Part shown: in pieces, positions 8,815 through 17,690 of the stretch
How the letters are laid out: each line of letters begins with the position of its first letter
Numbering within the stretch: the stretch's first letter is position 1
Source of the DNA: Gammaproteobacteria bacterium
GTDB taxonomy: Bacteria > Pseudomonadota > Gammaproteobacteria > Steroidobacterales > XN24
DNA: 50,193 bases
Assembly (NCBI GenBank): GCA_029287575.1
Contig: JARFQW010000150.1
Location: forward strand, 1 to 50,193
Direction: 5' to 3'
The notes under the pieces: generated by a model
What the model was told of the DNA's origin: nothing
The model's input: only the letters and a program-made list of their open reading frames with translations
Databases searched by the model: none
Made by a program: the position numbers and the translations under genes

Positions 8815-9018
8815 ATGGCAGCCAAAAAGAACACGGCCCCCTCACAGGTGCGACTGACGCTGATCAAGAGCATCAACGGGCGGCTCAAGAGCCACAAGGC
8901 CTGCGTTTCCGGGCTCGGTCTTCGGCGGATCAACCACAGTGTGGTGGTCGCCGACACTCCCGAGAATCGCGGAATGATCAACAAGGTCTCGTACCTTCTC
9001 CGAGTGGAGGACGCCTGA
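8815..9018 (+). CDS. rpmD: 50S ribosomal protein L30
   Basis: L30 of 67 residues, slightly longer than the 58-61 usual in gammaproteobacteria because of an N-terminal [10 protein letters not shown] extension before the conserved [35 protein letters not shown] completes the match in family terms ([17 protein letters not shown]). The start is ATG at 8815, four bases after the rpsE stop. Confidence 0.94.
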   Translation: MAAKKNTAPSQVRLTLIKSINGRLKSHKACVSGLGLRRINHSVVVADTPENRGMINKVSYLLRVEDA

Positions 9019-9019
9019 A

Positions 9020-9448
9020 ATGCGCCTCAATACCATCAAGCCGGGCAGCCGTAAGTCGCCCAAGCGGGTAGGCCGGGGCCACGCCGCGGGTCAGGGCAAG
9101 ACCAGCGGCCGCGGGATCAAGGGGCAGAAGTCCCGGTCCGGCGGCTTCCACAAGGTGGGCTTCGAGGGCGGCCAGATGCCGCTGCAGCGACGCGTGCCCA
9201 AGGTGGGCTTCTCGTCCCGCAAGGGCCGGTATACAGAAGAGCTGCGGCTCCACGAACTTGCGTCGGTCGAGGCGGACGTAGTGGATCTGCTCGCCCTGAA
9301 AAAGGCCGGGCTCGTGGGTCAGCAGGCCGAGCGCGTCAAGGTCATCGCTTCCGGTGAGCTGTCCCGAGCGGTCAAGGTCAAAGGTCTGGCAGTGACCCCG
9401 GGGGCCCGCAAGGCCATCGAGGCGGCCGGCGGAACCATCGAGGACTAG
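9020..9448 (+). CDS. rplO: 50S ribosomal protein L15
   Basis: L15 of 142 residues starting [20 protein letters not shown], followed by the Gly/Lys-rich [13 protein letters not shown] core that threads into 23S rRNA. The globular C-terminal part ends [12 protein letters not shown]. Only one base separates it from rpmD. Confidence 0.97.
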   Translation: MRLNTIKPGSRKSPKRVGRGHAAGQGKTSGRGIKGQKSRSGGFHKVGFEGGQMPLQRRVPKVGFSSRKGRYTEELRLHELASVEADVVDLLALKKAGLVGQQAERVKVIASGELSRAVKVKGLAVTPGARKAIEAAGGTIED

Positions 9449-9465
9449 CCGAGGGCTCACTCATC

Positions 9466-10812
9466 GTGGCGAAGGCACCGACACAAGCGAATCCCGCGGC
9501 CGCACTGGCCGAAGCGAGCCGGCTGGGCGAACTCCGGCAGCGGCTCTTCTTTCTGCTGGGCGCGCTGATCGTCTATCGGATCGGAACGTTTATTCCAGTG
9601 CCGGGAATCGACCCCCAGGCTCTTGCGAACTTCTTTGAGCAGCAGCAGGGGACGATTCTTAGCGTCTTCAACATGTTCTCGGGCGGCGCCCTGGAGCGCC
9701 TGTCGATATTCGCGCTCGGGATCATGCCGTACATCTCGGCCTCGATCATCATGCAGATGATGGCTGTGGTGGTCCCCAGTCTCCAGCAGCTCCGCAAGGA
9801 GGGAGAGTCCGGGCGCCGGAAGATTACCCAGTACACCCGGTATGGAACGGTGGGTCTGGCCTCATTCCAGTCGGTGGGCGCGGCGATTGCTTTCCAGAAT
9901 CAGGGCGTAGTGATCAACCCGGGCCCCCAGTTCGTCATGATCGCCTCGATCACGCTCGTGACGGGCACCATGTTCCTGATGTGGCTGGGTGAGCAGGTGA
10001 CCGAGCGCGGTATCGGCAACGGTATCTCCATGATCATCCTGTCGAGCATCATTGCCGGGCTGCCTTCCGCAATCGGCGGCACTCTGGAGCTGGTCAGGAC
10101 GGGGGAGATGCCCGCGGCGCTGGCGCTGATCCTGTTCATCCTGGTTCTGGCTGTGACCGCGTTCGTCGTGTTCGTGGAGCGGGCGCAGCGGCGGATTCCC
10201 GTCAATTACGCCAAGCGGCAGATGGGCCGCAAGCTGTATCAGGGCACCACCACGCATCTCCCGTTCAAGCTCAATATGTCAGGCGTGATTCCGCCGATTT
10301 TCGCCTCGAGCCTGATCCTCTTCCCTGCCACGATTGCCCAGTGGTTCGGCACGAGCGAGAGGTTCAGCTGGCTTCAGGCCATCGCCAGCAAGCTGTCCCC
10401 GGGCCAGCCCATTTACGTCCTGCTGTACGCCGGCCTGATCATTTTCTTCTGCTTCTTCTACACCGCTTTGGTGTTCAATTCGCGGGAGACGGCGGACAAC
10501 CTCAAGCGCTCTGGCGCGTTTATCCCGGGTATTCGTCCCGGGCAGCAGACCGGCGAGTACATCGACTCGGTGCTGACCAAGCTGACGTTCTGGGGCGCGA
10601 TCTACGTGACCTCGGTCTGCCTGTTGCCCGAGTTCATGATCATGTACTGGAACGTGCCGTTTTACTTCGGCGGTACCTCGCTGCTGATCATCGTGGTTGT
10701 GTTCATGGACTTCATGGCGCAGCTGCAGGCGCACCTGATGAGTCACCAGTACGACGGCCTGATGAAGAAGGCCAATTTGAAAGGCTACGGCCGGGCCGGC
10801 CAGGTCCGCTGA
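9466..10812 (+). CDS. secY: Protein translocase subunit SecY
   Basis: SecY of 448 residues, the central channel of the Sec translocon in the inner membrane, partner of SecE and SecG. About ten hydrophobic segments are visible. Characteristic motifs are [19 protein letters not shown] with the plug region, [25 protein letters not shown] and [12 protein letters not shown]-like [12 protein letters not shown]. The start is GTG at 9466 (MAKAPTQ) with GAGGG 10 nt before it. Its usual position at the end of the spc operon is retained. Confidence 0.97.
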   Translation: MAKAPTQANPAAALAEASRLGELRQRLFFLLGALIVYRIGTFIPVPGIDPQALANFFEQQQGTILSVFNMFSGGALERLSIFALGIMPYISASIIMQMMAVVVPSLQQLRKEGESGRRKITQYTRYGTVGLASFQSVGAAIAFQNQGVVINPGPQFVMIASITLVTGTMFLMWLGEQVTERGIGNGISMIILSSIIAGLPSAIGGTLELVRTGEMPAALALILFILVLAVTAFVVFVERAQRRIPVNYAKRQMGRKLYQGTTTHLPFKLNMSGVIPPIFASSLILFPATIAQWFGTSERFSWLQAIASKLSPGQPIYVLLYAGLIIFFCFFYTALVFNSRETADNLKRSGAFIPGIRPGQQTGEYIDSVLTKLTFWGAIYVTSVCLLPEFMIMYWNVPFYFGGTSLLIIVVVFMDFMAQLQAHLMSHQYDGLMKKANLKGYGRAGQVR

Positions 10813-10838
10813 ACCGCTGAGCCTTCAGGAGAGAGAGA

Positions 10839-10952
10839 ATGAAAGTGCGTGCTTCCGTTAAAAAGATGTGCAGGAACTGCAAGATCATCCGGCGCAAGGG
10901 CGTCGTTCGCGTGATCTGTTCTGACCCGCGCCACAAACAGCGGCAGGGCTAG
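10839..10952 (+). CDS. rpmJ: 50S ribosomal protein L36, zinc-binding form
   Basis: A short gene encoding 37 residues, [19 protein letters not shown] followed by [18 protein letters not shown]. The Cys-x2-Cys, Cys and His (C11, C14, C27, H32) are the zinc ribbon of the C+ form of L36. It follows secY with a GGAGAGAGAG Shine-Dalgarno. It is the last gene before the alpha-operon promoter. Confidence 0.95.
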   Translation: MKVRASVKKMCRNCKIIRRKGVVRVICSDPRHKQRQG

Positions 10953-10962
10953 CGCTTAGGTA

Positions 10963-10991
10963 TTGAATGCGAGGTCGGCCTCAGATATATT
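10963..10991 (+). promoter_or_regulatory. Alpha-operon promoter upstream of rpsM
   Basis: TTGAAT (10963-10968) and TATATT (10986-10991) are spaced by 17 nt in the 74-nt gap between rpmJ and rpsM. The transcript would start near 10,998, about 30 nt before rpsM. This would let the rpsM-rpsK-rpsD-rpoA-rplQ group be transcribed separately from the spc genes. Confidence 0.65.
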
Positions 10992-11026
10992 GGTCGGCTT
11001 CGCGCTGCTTACAGGAGACGGCGTAA

Positions 11027-11383
11027 ATGGCCCGTATCGCGGGAATCAACATCCCAGTGAACAAGCACACGGTGATCGCGCTCACGCATATTTTCGGCGT
11101 GGGACGGACTCGTGCCCGGTTGATCTGTGAGGCGGCGGGAATCGCCCCGGACACCAAGGTGCGGGACCTCGCTGAGCCGGAGGTCGAGCGCCTGCGCTCC
11201 GCCGTGGCGAAGTTCGAAGTCGAGGGCGATCTCCGCAGGGAGATCTCCATGAATATCAAGCGTCTGATGGATCTGGGCTGCTATCGCGGCATCCGCCACC
11301 GGCGCGGTCTCCCGATGCACGGCCAGCGGACCCGGACCAATGCGCGCACCCGCAAGGGACCGCGTCGTCCGATACGCAAGTAG
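11027..11383 (+). CDS. rpsM: 30S ribosomal protein S13
   Basis: S13 of 118 residues starting [20 protein letters not shown], with a helix-two-turn-helix region and the basic C-terminal tail [19 protein letters not shown] that contacts P-site tRNA. It forms intersubunit bridges to L5. ACAGGAGAC gives a strong Shine-Dalgarno. First gene of the alpha operon. Confidence 0.97.
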   Translation: MARIAGINIPVNKHTVIALTHIFGVGRTRARLICEAAGIAPDTKVRDLAEPEVERLRSAVAKFEVEGDLRREISMNIKRLMDLGCYRGIRHRRGLPMHGQRTRTNARTRKGPRRPIRK

Positions 11384-11443
11384 CAGACAGCGCAAAACGA
11401 GTAGCCCAGACCCTCAGAGCAGGGGCTCTTACAGGTATTTCCT

Positions 11444-11833
11444 ATGGCAAAGCCGACGACCCGGACGCGAAAGAAGATCACGAGAACGGTGGTAGACGCC
11501 ATCGCTCACATCCACGCGTCCTTCAACAACACGATCGTGACGATTACCGACCGGCAGGGTAATGCGCTCTCCTGGGCGACCGCCGGGGGCTGTGGCTTCC
11601 GCGGCTCCCGCAAAAGCACGCCGTTTGCCGCTCAGGTCGCCGCCGAAAGGGCTGGTCAGGTGGCCCAGGAATACGGTGTGAAGAACATCGAGGTCCGGGT
11701 GAAGGGCCCGGGTCCGGGTCGCGAGTCCGCGGTGCGGTCCCTGAATGCCGCGGGTTTCCGCATTACGAACATCGAAGACATTACGCCGATCCCGCACAAC
11801 GGCTGCCGACCGCCGAAGAAGCGGCGGGTTTGA
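11444..11833 (+). CDS. rpsK: 30S ribosomal protein S11
   Basis: S11 of 129 residues with [20 protein letters not shown] near the N-terminus and [20 protein letters not shown] plus [18 protein letters not shown] at the C-terminus, all typical. It is part of the 30S platform near the E site. The 60-nt gap from rpsM contains AGCCC/GGGCT complementarity but no clear promoter. Confidence 0.97.
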   Translation: MAKPTTRTRKKITRTVVDAIAHIHASFNNTIVTITDRQGNALSWATAGGCGFRGSRKSTPFAAQVAAERAGQVAQEYGVKNIEVRVKGPGPGRESAVRSLNAAGFRITNIEDITPIPHNGCRPPKKRRV

Positions 11834-11845
11834 CGGAGAGTACAC

Positions 11846-12466
11846 ATGGCTAGGTATCTGGGACCCAAGTGCAAGCTCTCCCGTCGTGAGGGCACCGATC
11901 TTTTCCTGAAGAGCAGCGTTCGCCCGCTGGATTCGAAGTGCAAGGCGGATGTGCCCCCCGGCGGCGCGCCCCAGCGCCGCCCCCGGGTGTCCGACTACGG
12001 CCTGCAGCTGCGCGAAAAGCAGAAGCTGCGGCGCATGTACGGTGTGCTGGAGCGCCAGTTCCGCAACTATTACAAGAAGGCTGCCAGGCAGAAGGGCTCG
12101 ACCGGTGAAAACCTGATCCAGCTCCTCGAAGGTCGCCTGGACAATACGGTCTACCGGATGGGATTCGCTGCGACCCGCGCCGAGGCCCGCCAGCTCGTCA
12201 GCCACAAGGGTGTGACCGTCAACGGCACCGTGGTCAATATCCCGTCCTGCCAGCTGAATGCCGGTGACGTCGTTGCCATTCGCGAGAAAGCGCGCAAGCA
12301 GCTGCGGATTCAGAACGCTCTGGAGATCGCCGGTCAGGTCGGACTGCCTGCCTGGGTGGATGTCGATACGAAGAACATGACCGGAACGCTGAAGCAGCTT
12401 CCCGATCGTGACGAAATTCTTCCCGACATCAACGAAAACCTGGTCGTCGAGCTCTACTCCAAGTAA
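11846..12466 (+). CDS. rpsD: 30S ribosomal protein S4
   Basis: S4 of 206 residues starting [20 protein letters not shown]. The middle has [22 protein letters not shown], and an S4 RNA-binding domain spans about residues 94-155 ([20 protein letters not shown]). S4 nucleates 30S assembly and in E. coli represses the alpha operon by binding a pseudoknot at the rpsM start. Such a pseudoknot could not be assessed reliably by eye here. Confidence 0.97.
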   Translation: MARYLGPKCKLSRREGTDLFLKSSVRPLDSKCKADVPPGGAPQRRPRVSDYGLQLREKQKLRRMYGVLERQFRNYYKKAARQKGSTGENLIQLLEGRLDNTVYRMGFAATRAEARQLVSHKGVTVNGTVVNIPSCQLNAGDVVAIREKARKQLRIQNALEIAGQVGLPAWVDVDTKNMTGTLKQLPDRDEILPDINENLVVELYSK

Positions 12467-12484
12467 TCGAGAGGCTTAAGATCC

Positions 12485-13486
12485 ATGCAGTCATCTGTAA
12501 GCGAGTTCCTCAAGCCGCGCGTGGTCCGGGTTCAGTCCCAGACCGCGACTTCGGCCCGGATCATCATCGAGCCCTTCGAGCGTGGTTTTGGCCACACGCT
12601 GGGTAACGCGCTGCGGCGTGTCCTGCTGTCTTCCATGCCGGGTTCGGCCATCGTCGAGGCGGAAATCGACGGCGTGCTCCATGAGTACACGAGTATCGAG
12701 GGCGTTCAGGAAGACGTGGTGGACATCCTGCTCAACCTCAAGCAGGTGGCGCTGAAGATGCATTCGCGCGATCACGCCGAGCTGACGATCTCCAAAAAGG
12801 GGCCTGGACAGGTCACGGCCGGGGATATCGTTACCGATCATGACATCGAGGTGGTCAATCCCGATCTCCTGATCGCGACGCTGACCAAGGCGGGCAGCCT
12901 GAATATCCGCCTGAAGGTCGAGCGCGGCCGCGGATATCGTCCCGCGGTCCAGCGGGCCACCTTCGAGGAGCAGCGCGGACCCATCGGCCGACTGCAGCTG
13001 GACGCGTCCTTCAGCCCGATCAACCGGGTTGCCTACACGGTGGAATCCGCCCGCGTCGAGCAGCGTACCGACCTCGACAAGCTGATCATCGACCTGGAGA
13101 CCAACGGCACCATCGATCCGGAAGAAGCCATTCGCCGCGCGGGTGCCATCCTGAAGGACCAGCTCGCCGTGTTCGTGGACCTGCAGGGTCAGGAGGAGGG
13201 TCCGGGCATTGGCAAGGAGCCGCCGATCGATCCGATTCTGCTGAAGCCGGTCGACGAGCTAGAGCTGACAGTCCGCTCGGCCAACTGCCTGAAAGCGGAA
13301 AGCATCAACTACATCGGTGATCTGGTGCAGCGGACCGAAGTCGAGCTGCTGCGGACGCCGAATCTGGGTAAGAAGTCCCTTACGGAGATCAAGCAGGTTC
13401 TTGAGACCCACGGACTGACTCTTGGAATGCGTCTGGAGAACTGGCCGCCAGCCAGCCTCCGGCAGGACGATGAGCGTGTTGCCTGA
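12485..13486 (+). CDS. rpoA: RNA polymerase alpha subunit
   Basis: RpoA of 333 residues. The N-terminal assembly domain includes [21 protein letters not shown], which contacts beta and beta-prime, and GEVTDH-like segments. The C-terminal domain carries [18 protein letters not shown], the DNA- and activator-binding helices. The flexible linker lies around residue 240. The position between rpsD and rplQ is universal in this group. Confidence 0.98.
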   Translation: MQSSVSEFLKPRVVRVQSQTATSARIIIEPFERGFGHTLGNALRRVLLSSMPGSAIVEAEIDGVLHEYTSIEGVQEDVVDILLNLKQVALKMHSRDHAELTISKKGPGQVTAGDIVTDHDIEVVNPDLLIATLTKAGSLNIRLKVERGRGYRPAVQRATFEEQRGPIGRLQLDASFSPINRVAYTVESARVEQRTDLDKLIIDLETNGTIDPEEAIRRAGAILKDQLAVFVDLQGQEEGPGIGKEPPIDPILLKPVDELELTVRSANCLKAESINYIGDLVQRTEVELLRTPNLGKKSLTEIKQVLETHGLTLGMRLENWPPASLRQDDERVA

Positions 13487-13515
13487 CCGGCTCCGCTCAC
13501 GGGAACTGAAATACC

Positions 13516-13893
13516 ATGCGACATCGTAAGTCCGGGCGGCCGCTGGGCCGCAACAGCTCACACCGACGGGCCATGTTTCGCAACATGTCCTCGTCGCTCA
13601 TTCGTCACGAGACGATCCGCACCACGGTGCCCAAGGCCAAGGAACTGCGGCGGGTTGTAGAGCCTCTGATCACCCTGGCCAAGGTGGACGGCGTGGCTCA
13701 GCGGCGGCGCGCCTTCGACCGGCTCCGGGACAAGGAAGTGGTGGGCAAGCTCTTCAACGAGCTCGGTCCCCGCTACCAGGATCGCCCCGGCGGCTATGTG
13801 CGGATTCTCAAGACCGGCTTCCGGGCCGGCGATGCCGCGCCGATGGCGATCGTTCAGCTGGTAGACCAGCCGGAAGCGGAAGCCGCGGAATAG
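13516..13893 (+). CDS. rplQ: 50S ribosomal protein L17
   Basis: L17 of 125 residues starting [20 protein letters not shown], then [28 protein letters not shown] and [20 protein letters not shown] (the family signatures VRILK and GDxAPMA). L17 sits near the tunnel exit beside L22 and L32. It is the last gene of the ribosomal block. Confidence 0.97.
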   Translation: MRHRKSGRPLGRNSSHRRAMFRNMSSSLIRHETIRTTVPKAKELRRVVEPLITLAKVDGVAQRRRAFDRLRDKEVVGKLFNELGPRYQDRPGGYVRILKTGFRAGDAAPMAIVQLVDQPEAEAAE

Positions 13894-13917
13894 CGCGAAC
13901 TTCGACACGATGCGCGC

Positions 13918-13953
13918 GGGGCCGGGTCGCAGGACACCGGCCCCGTTTCGTTT
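13918..13953 (+). terminator. Intrinsic terminator after rplQ
   Basis: GGGGCCGG (13918-13925) pairs perfectly with CCGGCCCC (13937-13944) around an 11-nt loop. GTTTCGTTT follows. The stem and location, right after the last ribosomal gene, fit a Rho-independent terminator, although the T-tract is interrupted. Confidence 0.75.
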
Positions 13954-13990
13954 GTGCATGCGCATGCTTCGACCTTCCGTCGTCAGGCGG

Positions 13991-13996
13991 CATAAT
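13991..13996 (+). promoter_or_regulatory. Possible -10 element for the nucleotidase gene
   Basis: CATAAT lies 27 nt before the ATG at 14023, after the rplQ terminator. No good -35 hexamer is visible at the expected distance, so this is tentative. Confidence 0.35.
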
Positions 13997-14022
13997 CAGC
14001 GCCTGCAGCGGGAGAGGGCTAC

Positions 14023-14928
14023 ATGGGCGTTGATCTCGAAAACTGCCTTGTCATAGGGATCTCGTCGCGGGCGCTGTTCGATCTGAAGCAAGAGGACAGG
14101 ATTTTCCGGACGGAAGGCCTGGAGGCCTACCGGGCATATCAGACCGCGCGCGAAAGCGACATTCTTCCGCCCGGTACCGGATTTCCCCTGGTGCGGGCGA
14201 TGCTGGGCTTGAACCAGGCCGGCTCCGAGCGCCAGGTGGAAGTGGTCGTCATGTCCCGCAATGCCGGCGAGACCAGCCTCAGGATCTTCCACTCCATCCG
14301 CCACTACGGCCTGGACATTTCCCGCGCCGCACTGACCGGCGGCGCGCCCCTGGCGCCGTACCTGGACGCGTTCAAGGTCGATCTGTTTCTTTCCGGTTAC
14401 GAGGACGACGTTCGCCGGGCCCTGGACAGCCAGGTCGCCGCCGCGCTTCTCTACGATCGACCGACTGATCCCCTGGAAGAACTCGGCCAGATACGCATCG
14501 CTTTTGACGGCGATGCCATTTTGTTTTCCGACGAGTCGGAACGTATTTTCCAGGAGCAGGGCCTCGACGCGTTCATTGCCCATGAAGCCCTGCACGCCCA
14601 CGAGCCGCTGGGCGAAGGGCCGTTTGCCCGCTTTCTGCACAAGCTGGCTGCCATCCAGCGGCAGGCGGCCCAGACTGAGGCGCCGATCCGAACGGCATTG
14701 GTCACGGCCAGAGGCGGGCCGGCCCACGAGCGGGTTATCCGTACGCTGATCCACTGGGGTGTCAATATCGACGAGACCTTTTTCATGGGCGGCGTTCCCA
14801 AGACCGAGATCCTCAAGGCGTTCAAGCCCCACGTGTTCTTCGACGACCAGCAAGCCCATTGCGACCGGGCCGCCGACAGCGTTCCGACGGGGCGGGTCCC
14901 GGAGCGCGTTCGAGAACCGGATGCCTGA
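14023..14928 (+). CDS. 5'-nucleotidase family protein (cytosolic type)
   Basis: A 301-residue soluble protein that resembles the bacterial 5-nucleotidase family related to eukaryotic cytosolic 5'-nucleotidase I. These enzymes dephosphorylate nucleoside monophosphates. The HAD-like acidic motif FDGDAILFSDESE is at about residues 161-173. GLDISRAALTGGAP, FLSGYEDDV and the C-terminal FFMGGVPKTEIL and FFDDQ segments fit the family. No signal peptide is present. GGGAGAGGG gives a good ribosome site. It follows the ribosomal terminator, so it is probably a separate unit with its own weak promoter. Its last codons overlap the next gene by 8 nt, suggesting coupling. Substrate preference cannot be read from sequence. 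Confidence 0.85.
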   Translation: MGVDLENCLVIGISSRALFDLKQEDRIFRTEGLEAYRAYQTARESDILPPGTGFPLVRAMLGLNQAGSERQVEVVVMSRNAGETSLRIFHSIRHYGLDISRAALTGGAPLAPYLDAFKVDLFLSGYEDDVRRALDSQVAAALLYDRPTDPLEELGQIRIAFDGDAILFSDESERIFQEQGLDAFIAHEALHAHEPLGEGPFARFLHKLAAIQRQAAQTEAPIRTALVTARGGPAHERVIRTLIHWGVNIDETFFMGGVPKTEILKAFKPHVFFDDQQAHCDRAADSVPTGRVPERVREPDA

Positions 14929-15841
14929 GCGCGTTTTCCCGGGAACTGCCGCTGCCGCCAGGCGGCACACGCGCCTTGGGCTCCTGCTGGTCATGGCGCT
15001 TGCGGCCGGCTGCGGCGACCTGAACAGTTTTCGTTTTGTCCACAAGAATCGCGGCGCGCCCGCCACCTGGCACGCTGAACCGGCCTCGGTGCGGCTCGAG
15101 CCGGACACCGGTCATGGCCTGGTGCTTCCGGTAACAGTGAACGGCGAGACAGATTTCCGATTTCGGCTGGACAACCTTGCGCCGGTGATCGTGATGAGCA
15201 AGGACGCCGAGCGCCCGCTCGTCGGGGCGCGACCGGCGGGACGCGTCCGACTGGCGTCGAACACGGGTCCGGACTGGACCGGCCGGGCCGCGGAGAACAT
15301 CGAGCTGACCCTGGGTGACCTGGTGCTGAGCGAGCATGCGGTTCTCCTTGCCGACCAGTCCCTGGACGGTGTGGACGGACTGCTGGGTCACGATCTGCTG
15401 CGGCGCGCCGTCATCGAGGTGGATGCGCCCCGCGAGATTCTGCGCCTGCACCGGCCGCGATCCTATCGGCCGCCGAGAAACGCCGCCGCCGTACCCATGG
15501 TGATCGCCGACCGGCTCATGTACGTGGACCTCAGCGTGGAATCGGCGCAAGGTCAGCGGGCCTATCTCCGTCTCGAACTGGCTCTTGGCGAAACCGGCGG
15601 CCTTATCCTGGCTCCCGGCGTGCTTCGCGCGCTCGGAGGCAGCAGCGGGTCCATGGTGATGAACCTCGGCGGCCTTCGTATCGACGGGCTCGAGGCCGAG
15701 TCGGAAGGCCGGTCCGGAAGTCTGGCTGACGGGCGACTGGGTCTGGGCGCGCTGGAGGGACGCAAGTTTGCCGTCGACGTGCCGGGCGCCTTTCTCTGGA
15801 TTTACGCGCCCGACAGGCCCGCTACCACACCCGTGGAATAA
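14921..15841 (+). CDS. Lipoprotein with degenerate retropepsin-like (aspartyl protease) fold
   Basis: A 306-residue predicted lipoprotein. Hydrophobic residues 18-30 end in LAAGC, a lipobox with Cys31. The mature part resembles bacterial retropepsin-like aspartyl proteases: VTVNGETDFRFRLD at about 71-84, then the second-strand region LDGVDGLLGHDLLRR at about 148-162 followed by VIEVDAPREILRLH. The catalytic D-T/S-G triad expected in such proteins reads D84-N85-L86, so activity is doubtful. A second, weaker repeat (VPMVIADRLMYVDL, LRLELALGETGGLIL) may form the other half. The ATG at 14921 overlaps the nucleotidase stop. The frame is open further upstream but without homology. Its 3' end overlaps the convergent permease gene by 20 nt. 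Function unknown. Confidence 0.75.
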   Translation: MPERVFPGTAAAARRHTRLGLLLVMALAAGCGDLNSFRFVHKNRGAPATWHAEPASVRLEPDTGHGLVLPVTVNGETDFRFRLDNLAPVIVMSKDAERPLVGARPAGRVRLASNTGPDWTGRAAENIELTLGDLVLSEHAVLLADQSLDGVDGLLGHDLLRRAVIEVDAPREILRLHRPRSYRPPRNAAAVPMVIADRLMYVDLSVESAQGQRAYLRLELALGETGGLILAPGVLRALGGSSGSMVMNLGGLRIDGLEAESEGRSGSLADGRLGLGALEGRKFAVDVPGAFLWIYAPDRPATTPVE

Positions 15842-17585
15842 TCAGCAGTCCGATGACCCCGACAATCCCGGTCAGCGGAAGTCCGAAACGCAGGTAATCC
15901 GTGAACCGGTAGCCTCCCGGACCGTACACCATCAGGTTGGTCTGATAGCCCACCGGCGTGGCAAAACTCGCCGAGGCGGCCAGCGCGATGGCGACGGCGG
16001 TGGCTTCGGCGGAAAGGCCGACTTCGGTCGCCGCGGAGAGCCCGACGGGGAACATGAGTACGGCCGCTGCATTGTTGGTGACGACGGCGGTCAGTACCGC
16101 GGTGGCCACATACACCGCCGACAGCACGGCCATGGGATGATCCCCGGCAACCGCCATCGCGGCCTGCCCCACAAGAGTCCCCGCGCCGGAGAGCTGCATG
16201 GCCTGACCGAGTCCGAAGGCGGCGGCAATGACGATCAGAACCTGCAGGTCGATGCTGGCCCTTGCGGCGGATGCGGACAGGCACCGGGTAGCAATCATCG
16301 CGCCGGCGCCAAGCAGGGCCGCGATCACCAGCGGCAACAGGCCCGAGGATGCGCTCAGCACGACGCCTGCGAGGATGGCCCAGGCGACCGGTGCCCTGTC
16401 GGAGCGCACCGGCGTGGCGTCGTGAATCGGGCGCACCAGCAGGAAGTCCCGCGAATGACGGAATCGCTCGCTGAAATGGGTTCCGGATTCCAGCAGCAAG
16501 GTGTCGCCGGGCACCAGCCGGATGTCCCCGATCTTCCCGCTGACGCGGTGCCCGTCCCGGGCCACGGCGATCACGACGGCGCCATAGCGGGTTCGAAAAC
16601 GGCTTTCACGAACGGTTTTGCGGGCGACCGGGGAACTCGCCGCCAGCACGGTTTCGTAGAATCGTCGTTCGTCTTTCGGCGCATCCAGTTTGAAGGTCTG
16701 GCCCGCCGCCGGCGTCAGGCCACGGATGCGCTGCAGATCGATCACGGATTCAGTGATGCCGGCGAACACCAGCCGGTCACCGGCTTCGAGACGTTCCTCC
16801 GGGGACACCGCGGCAAGGATATGTCCGCGTCGTTCGATTTCGACCAGGTAGAGCCCCGGCAGATTGCGCAGTCCGGCCTCCGAGATCCGGCGGCCCGCCA
16901 GGCCGCCGCCCTCGTCCACACTCATTTCCACCGTGTATTCGCGGGGGTCGGTGAGCTGCTCCACGGCGGGGATTCGGTCCGGCAGAAGCCTCGGGCCGGC
17001 GACCAGGATGTAGATCATGCCCGCGAGCGCACAGGGCAGTCCGACGGCCGCCAGCTCGAAGAAACCGAGGCCACTGCTGGAGGTTTCCGCGATCAGCAGA
17101 CCGTTGACAACGAGATTCGTGCTGGTTCCCACGATGGTGCAAAGCCCGCCGAGAATGGCGGCGAAGGACAGCGGCATGAGCAGCGCCGACGGCGACAAGC
17201 CCACCTTCCGGGCCCAGTCCCTGACGGCCGGAATGAAAGCGGCTACCACGGGCGTGTTGTTCACGAATGCGCTCATCACGAGGACCGGCAGCATCATGCG
17301 AAACTTTGCCACGCGCAGACTGCCGGTCTGCTTGAAGAAGCGGTCCACGACGGCGGAGAGCGCGCCGGTTTCGCGAAGACCGGCAGAGATCACGTAGAAC
17401 GCCGCGATCGCCAGCATGCCTTCATTGGAGAACCCCGAAAGACCCTCCGACGGCGTGACCACACCCAGGGCAAGGAGTACCGACAATGCACCCAACAGGA
17501 GAATGTCCGGGCCAACCCGGGTAAACACGAGCCCCGCGGTGACCGCGGCGACCATGCCGAGGGTGATAAGCGTGTCGAAGATCAT
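15822..17585 (-). CDS. SLC13-family permease with two TrkA-C domains
   Basis: A 587-residue inner-membrane transporter with about ten or more hydrophobic segments split by a large central cytoplasmic region. The N-terminal half has FVNNTPVVAAFIPAV and GTSTNLVVNGLL, and the C-terminal half has VTNNAAAVLMFPVG and ATPVGYQTNLMVYGPGGYRF, the paired helical-hairpin motifs of the DASS/ArsB-like superfamily. Between them are two RCK_C (TrkA-C) domains at about residues 205-285 and 305-390. This architecture is known from SAC1-like sulfate-related permeases and other anion transporters; the substrate is not determined here. Sulfate is an inference supported weakly by sat/cysC 6 kb away. The gene diverges from the gamma-glutamyltransferase gene. 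Confidence 0.88.
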   Translation of the reverse strand: MIFDTLITLGMVAAVTAGLVFTRVGPDILLLGALSVLLALGVVTPSEGLSGFSNEGMLAIAAFYVISAGLRETGALSAVVDRFFKQTGSLRVAKFRMMLPVLVMSAFVNNTPVVAAFIPAVRDWARKVGLSPSALLMPLSFAAILGGLCTIVGTSTNLVVNGLLIAETSSSGLGFFELAAVGLPCALAGMIYILVAGPRLLPDRIPAVEQLTDPREYTVEMSVDEGGGLAGRRISEAGLRNLPGLYLVEIERRGHILAAVSPEERLEAGDRLVFAGITESVIDLQRIRGLTPAAGQTFKLDAPKDERRFYETVLAASSPVARKTVRESRFRTRYGAVVIAVARDGHRVSGKIGDIRLVPGDTLLLESGTHFSERFRHSRDFLLVRPIHDATPVRSDRAPVAWAILAGVVLSASSGLLPLVIAALLGAGAMIATRCLSASAARASIDLQVLIVIAAAFGLGQAMQLSGAGTLVGQAAMAVAGDHPMAVLSAVYVATAVLTAVVTNNAAAVLMFPVGLSAATEVGLSAEATAVAIALAASASFATPVGYQTNLMVYGPGGYRFTDYLRFGLPLTGIVGVIGLLIIPRVW

Positions 17586-17594
17586 GGCCGCAGG

Positions 17595-17622
17595 ATTATA
17601 CGGTTAACACCGATGAACCAAT
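17595..17622 (-). promoter_or_regulatory. Promoter of the SLC13 permease gene, possibly leaderless
   Basis: On the minus strand a perfect TATAAT occupies 17600-17595, and ATTGGT (17622-17617), a weak -35, lies 16 nt upstream. The expected start is near 17,588, only about 3 nt before the ATG at 17585. No Shine-Dalgarno precedes that ATG, which is consistent with a leaderless or very short leader transcript. Confidence 0.5.
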
Positions 17623-17645
17623 CAGGCATCATCGTCATCCGTCCC

Positions 17646-17666
17646 GGCCGCCCCGCCCGGGGGGCC
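17646..17666 (+). other. GC-rich hairpin upstream of the gamma-glutamyltransferase gene
   Basis: GGCC-x-CCC pairs with GGG-x-GGCC around a 5-nt loop (17646-17666), ending just before the AGAAGGA ribosome site at about 17,673. It lies in the 105-nt divergent gap between the permease and the transferase gene. It might influence translation, but high local GC makes chance pairing plausible. Confidence 0.3.
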
Positions 17667-17690
17667 TGCCCGAGAAGGAACGCGTATCCC

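Noticed and set aside
15768-17690. Very long plus-strand open frame continuing upstream of the gamma-glutamyltransferase start, antisense to the permease
   Set aside because: It has no recognisable domain, is Gly/Arg/His-rich as expected of an antisense frame in GC-rich DNA, and the permease on the other strand is clearly real.
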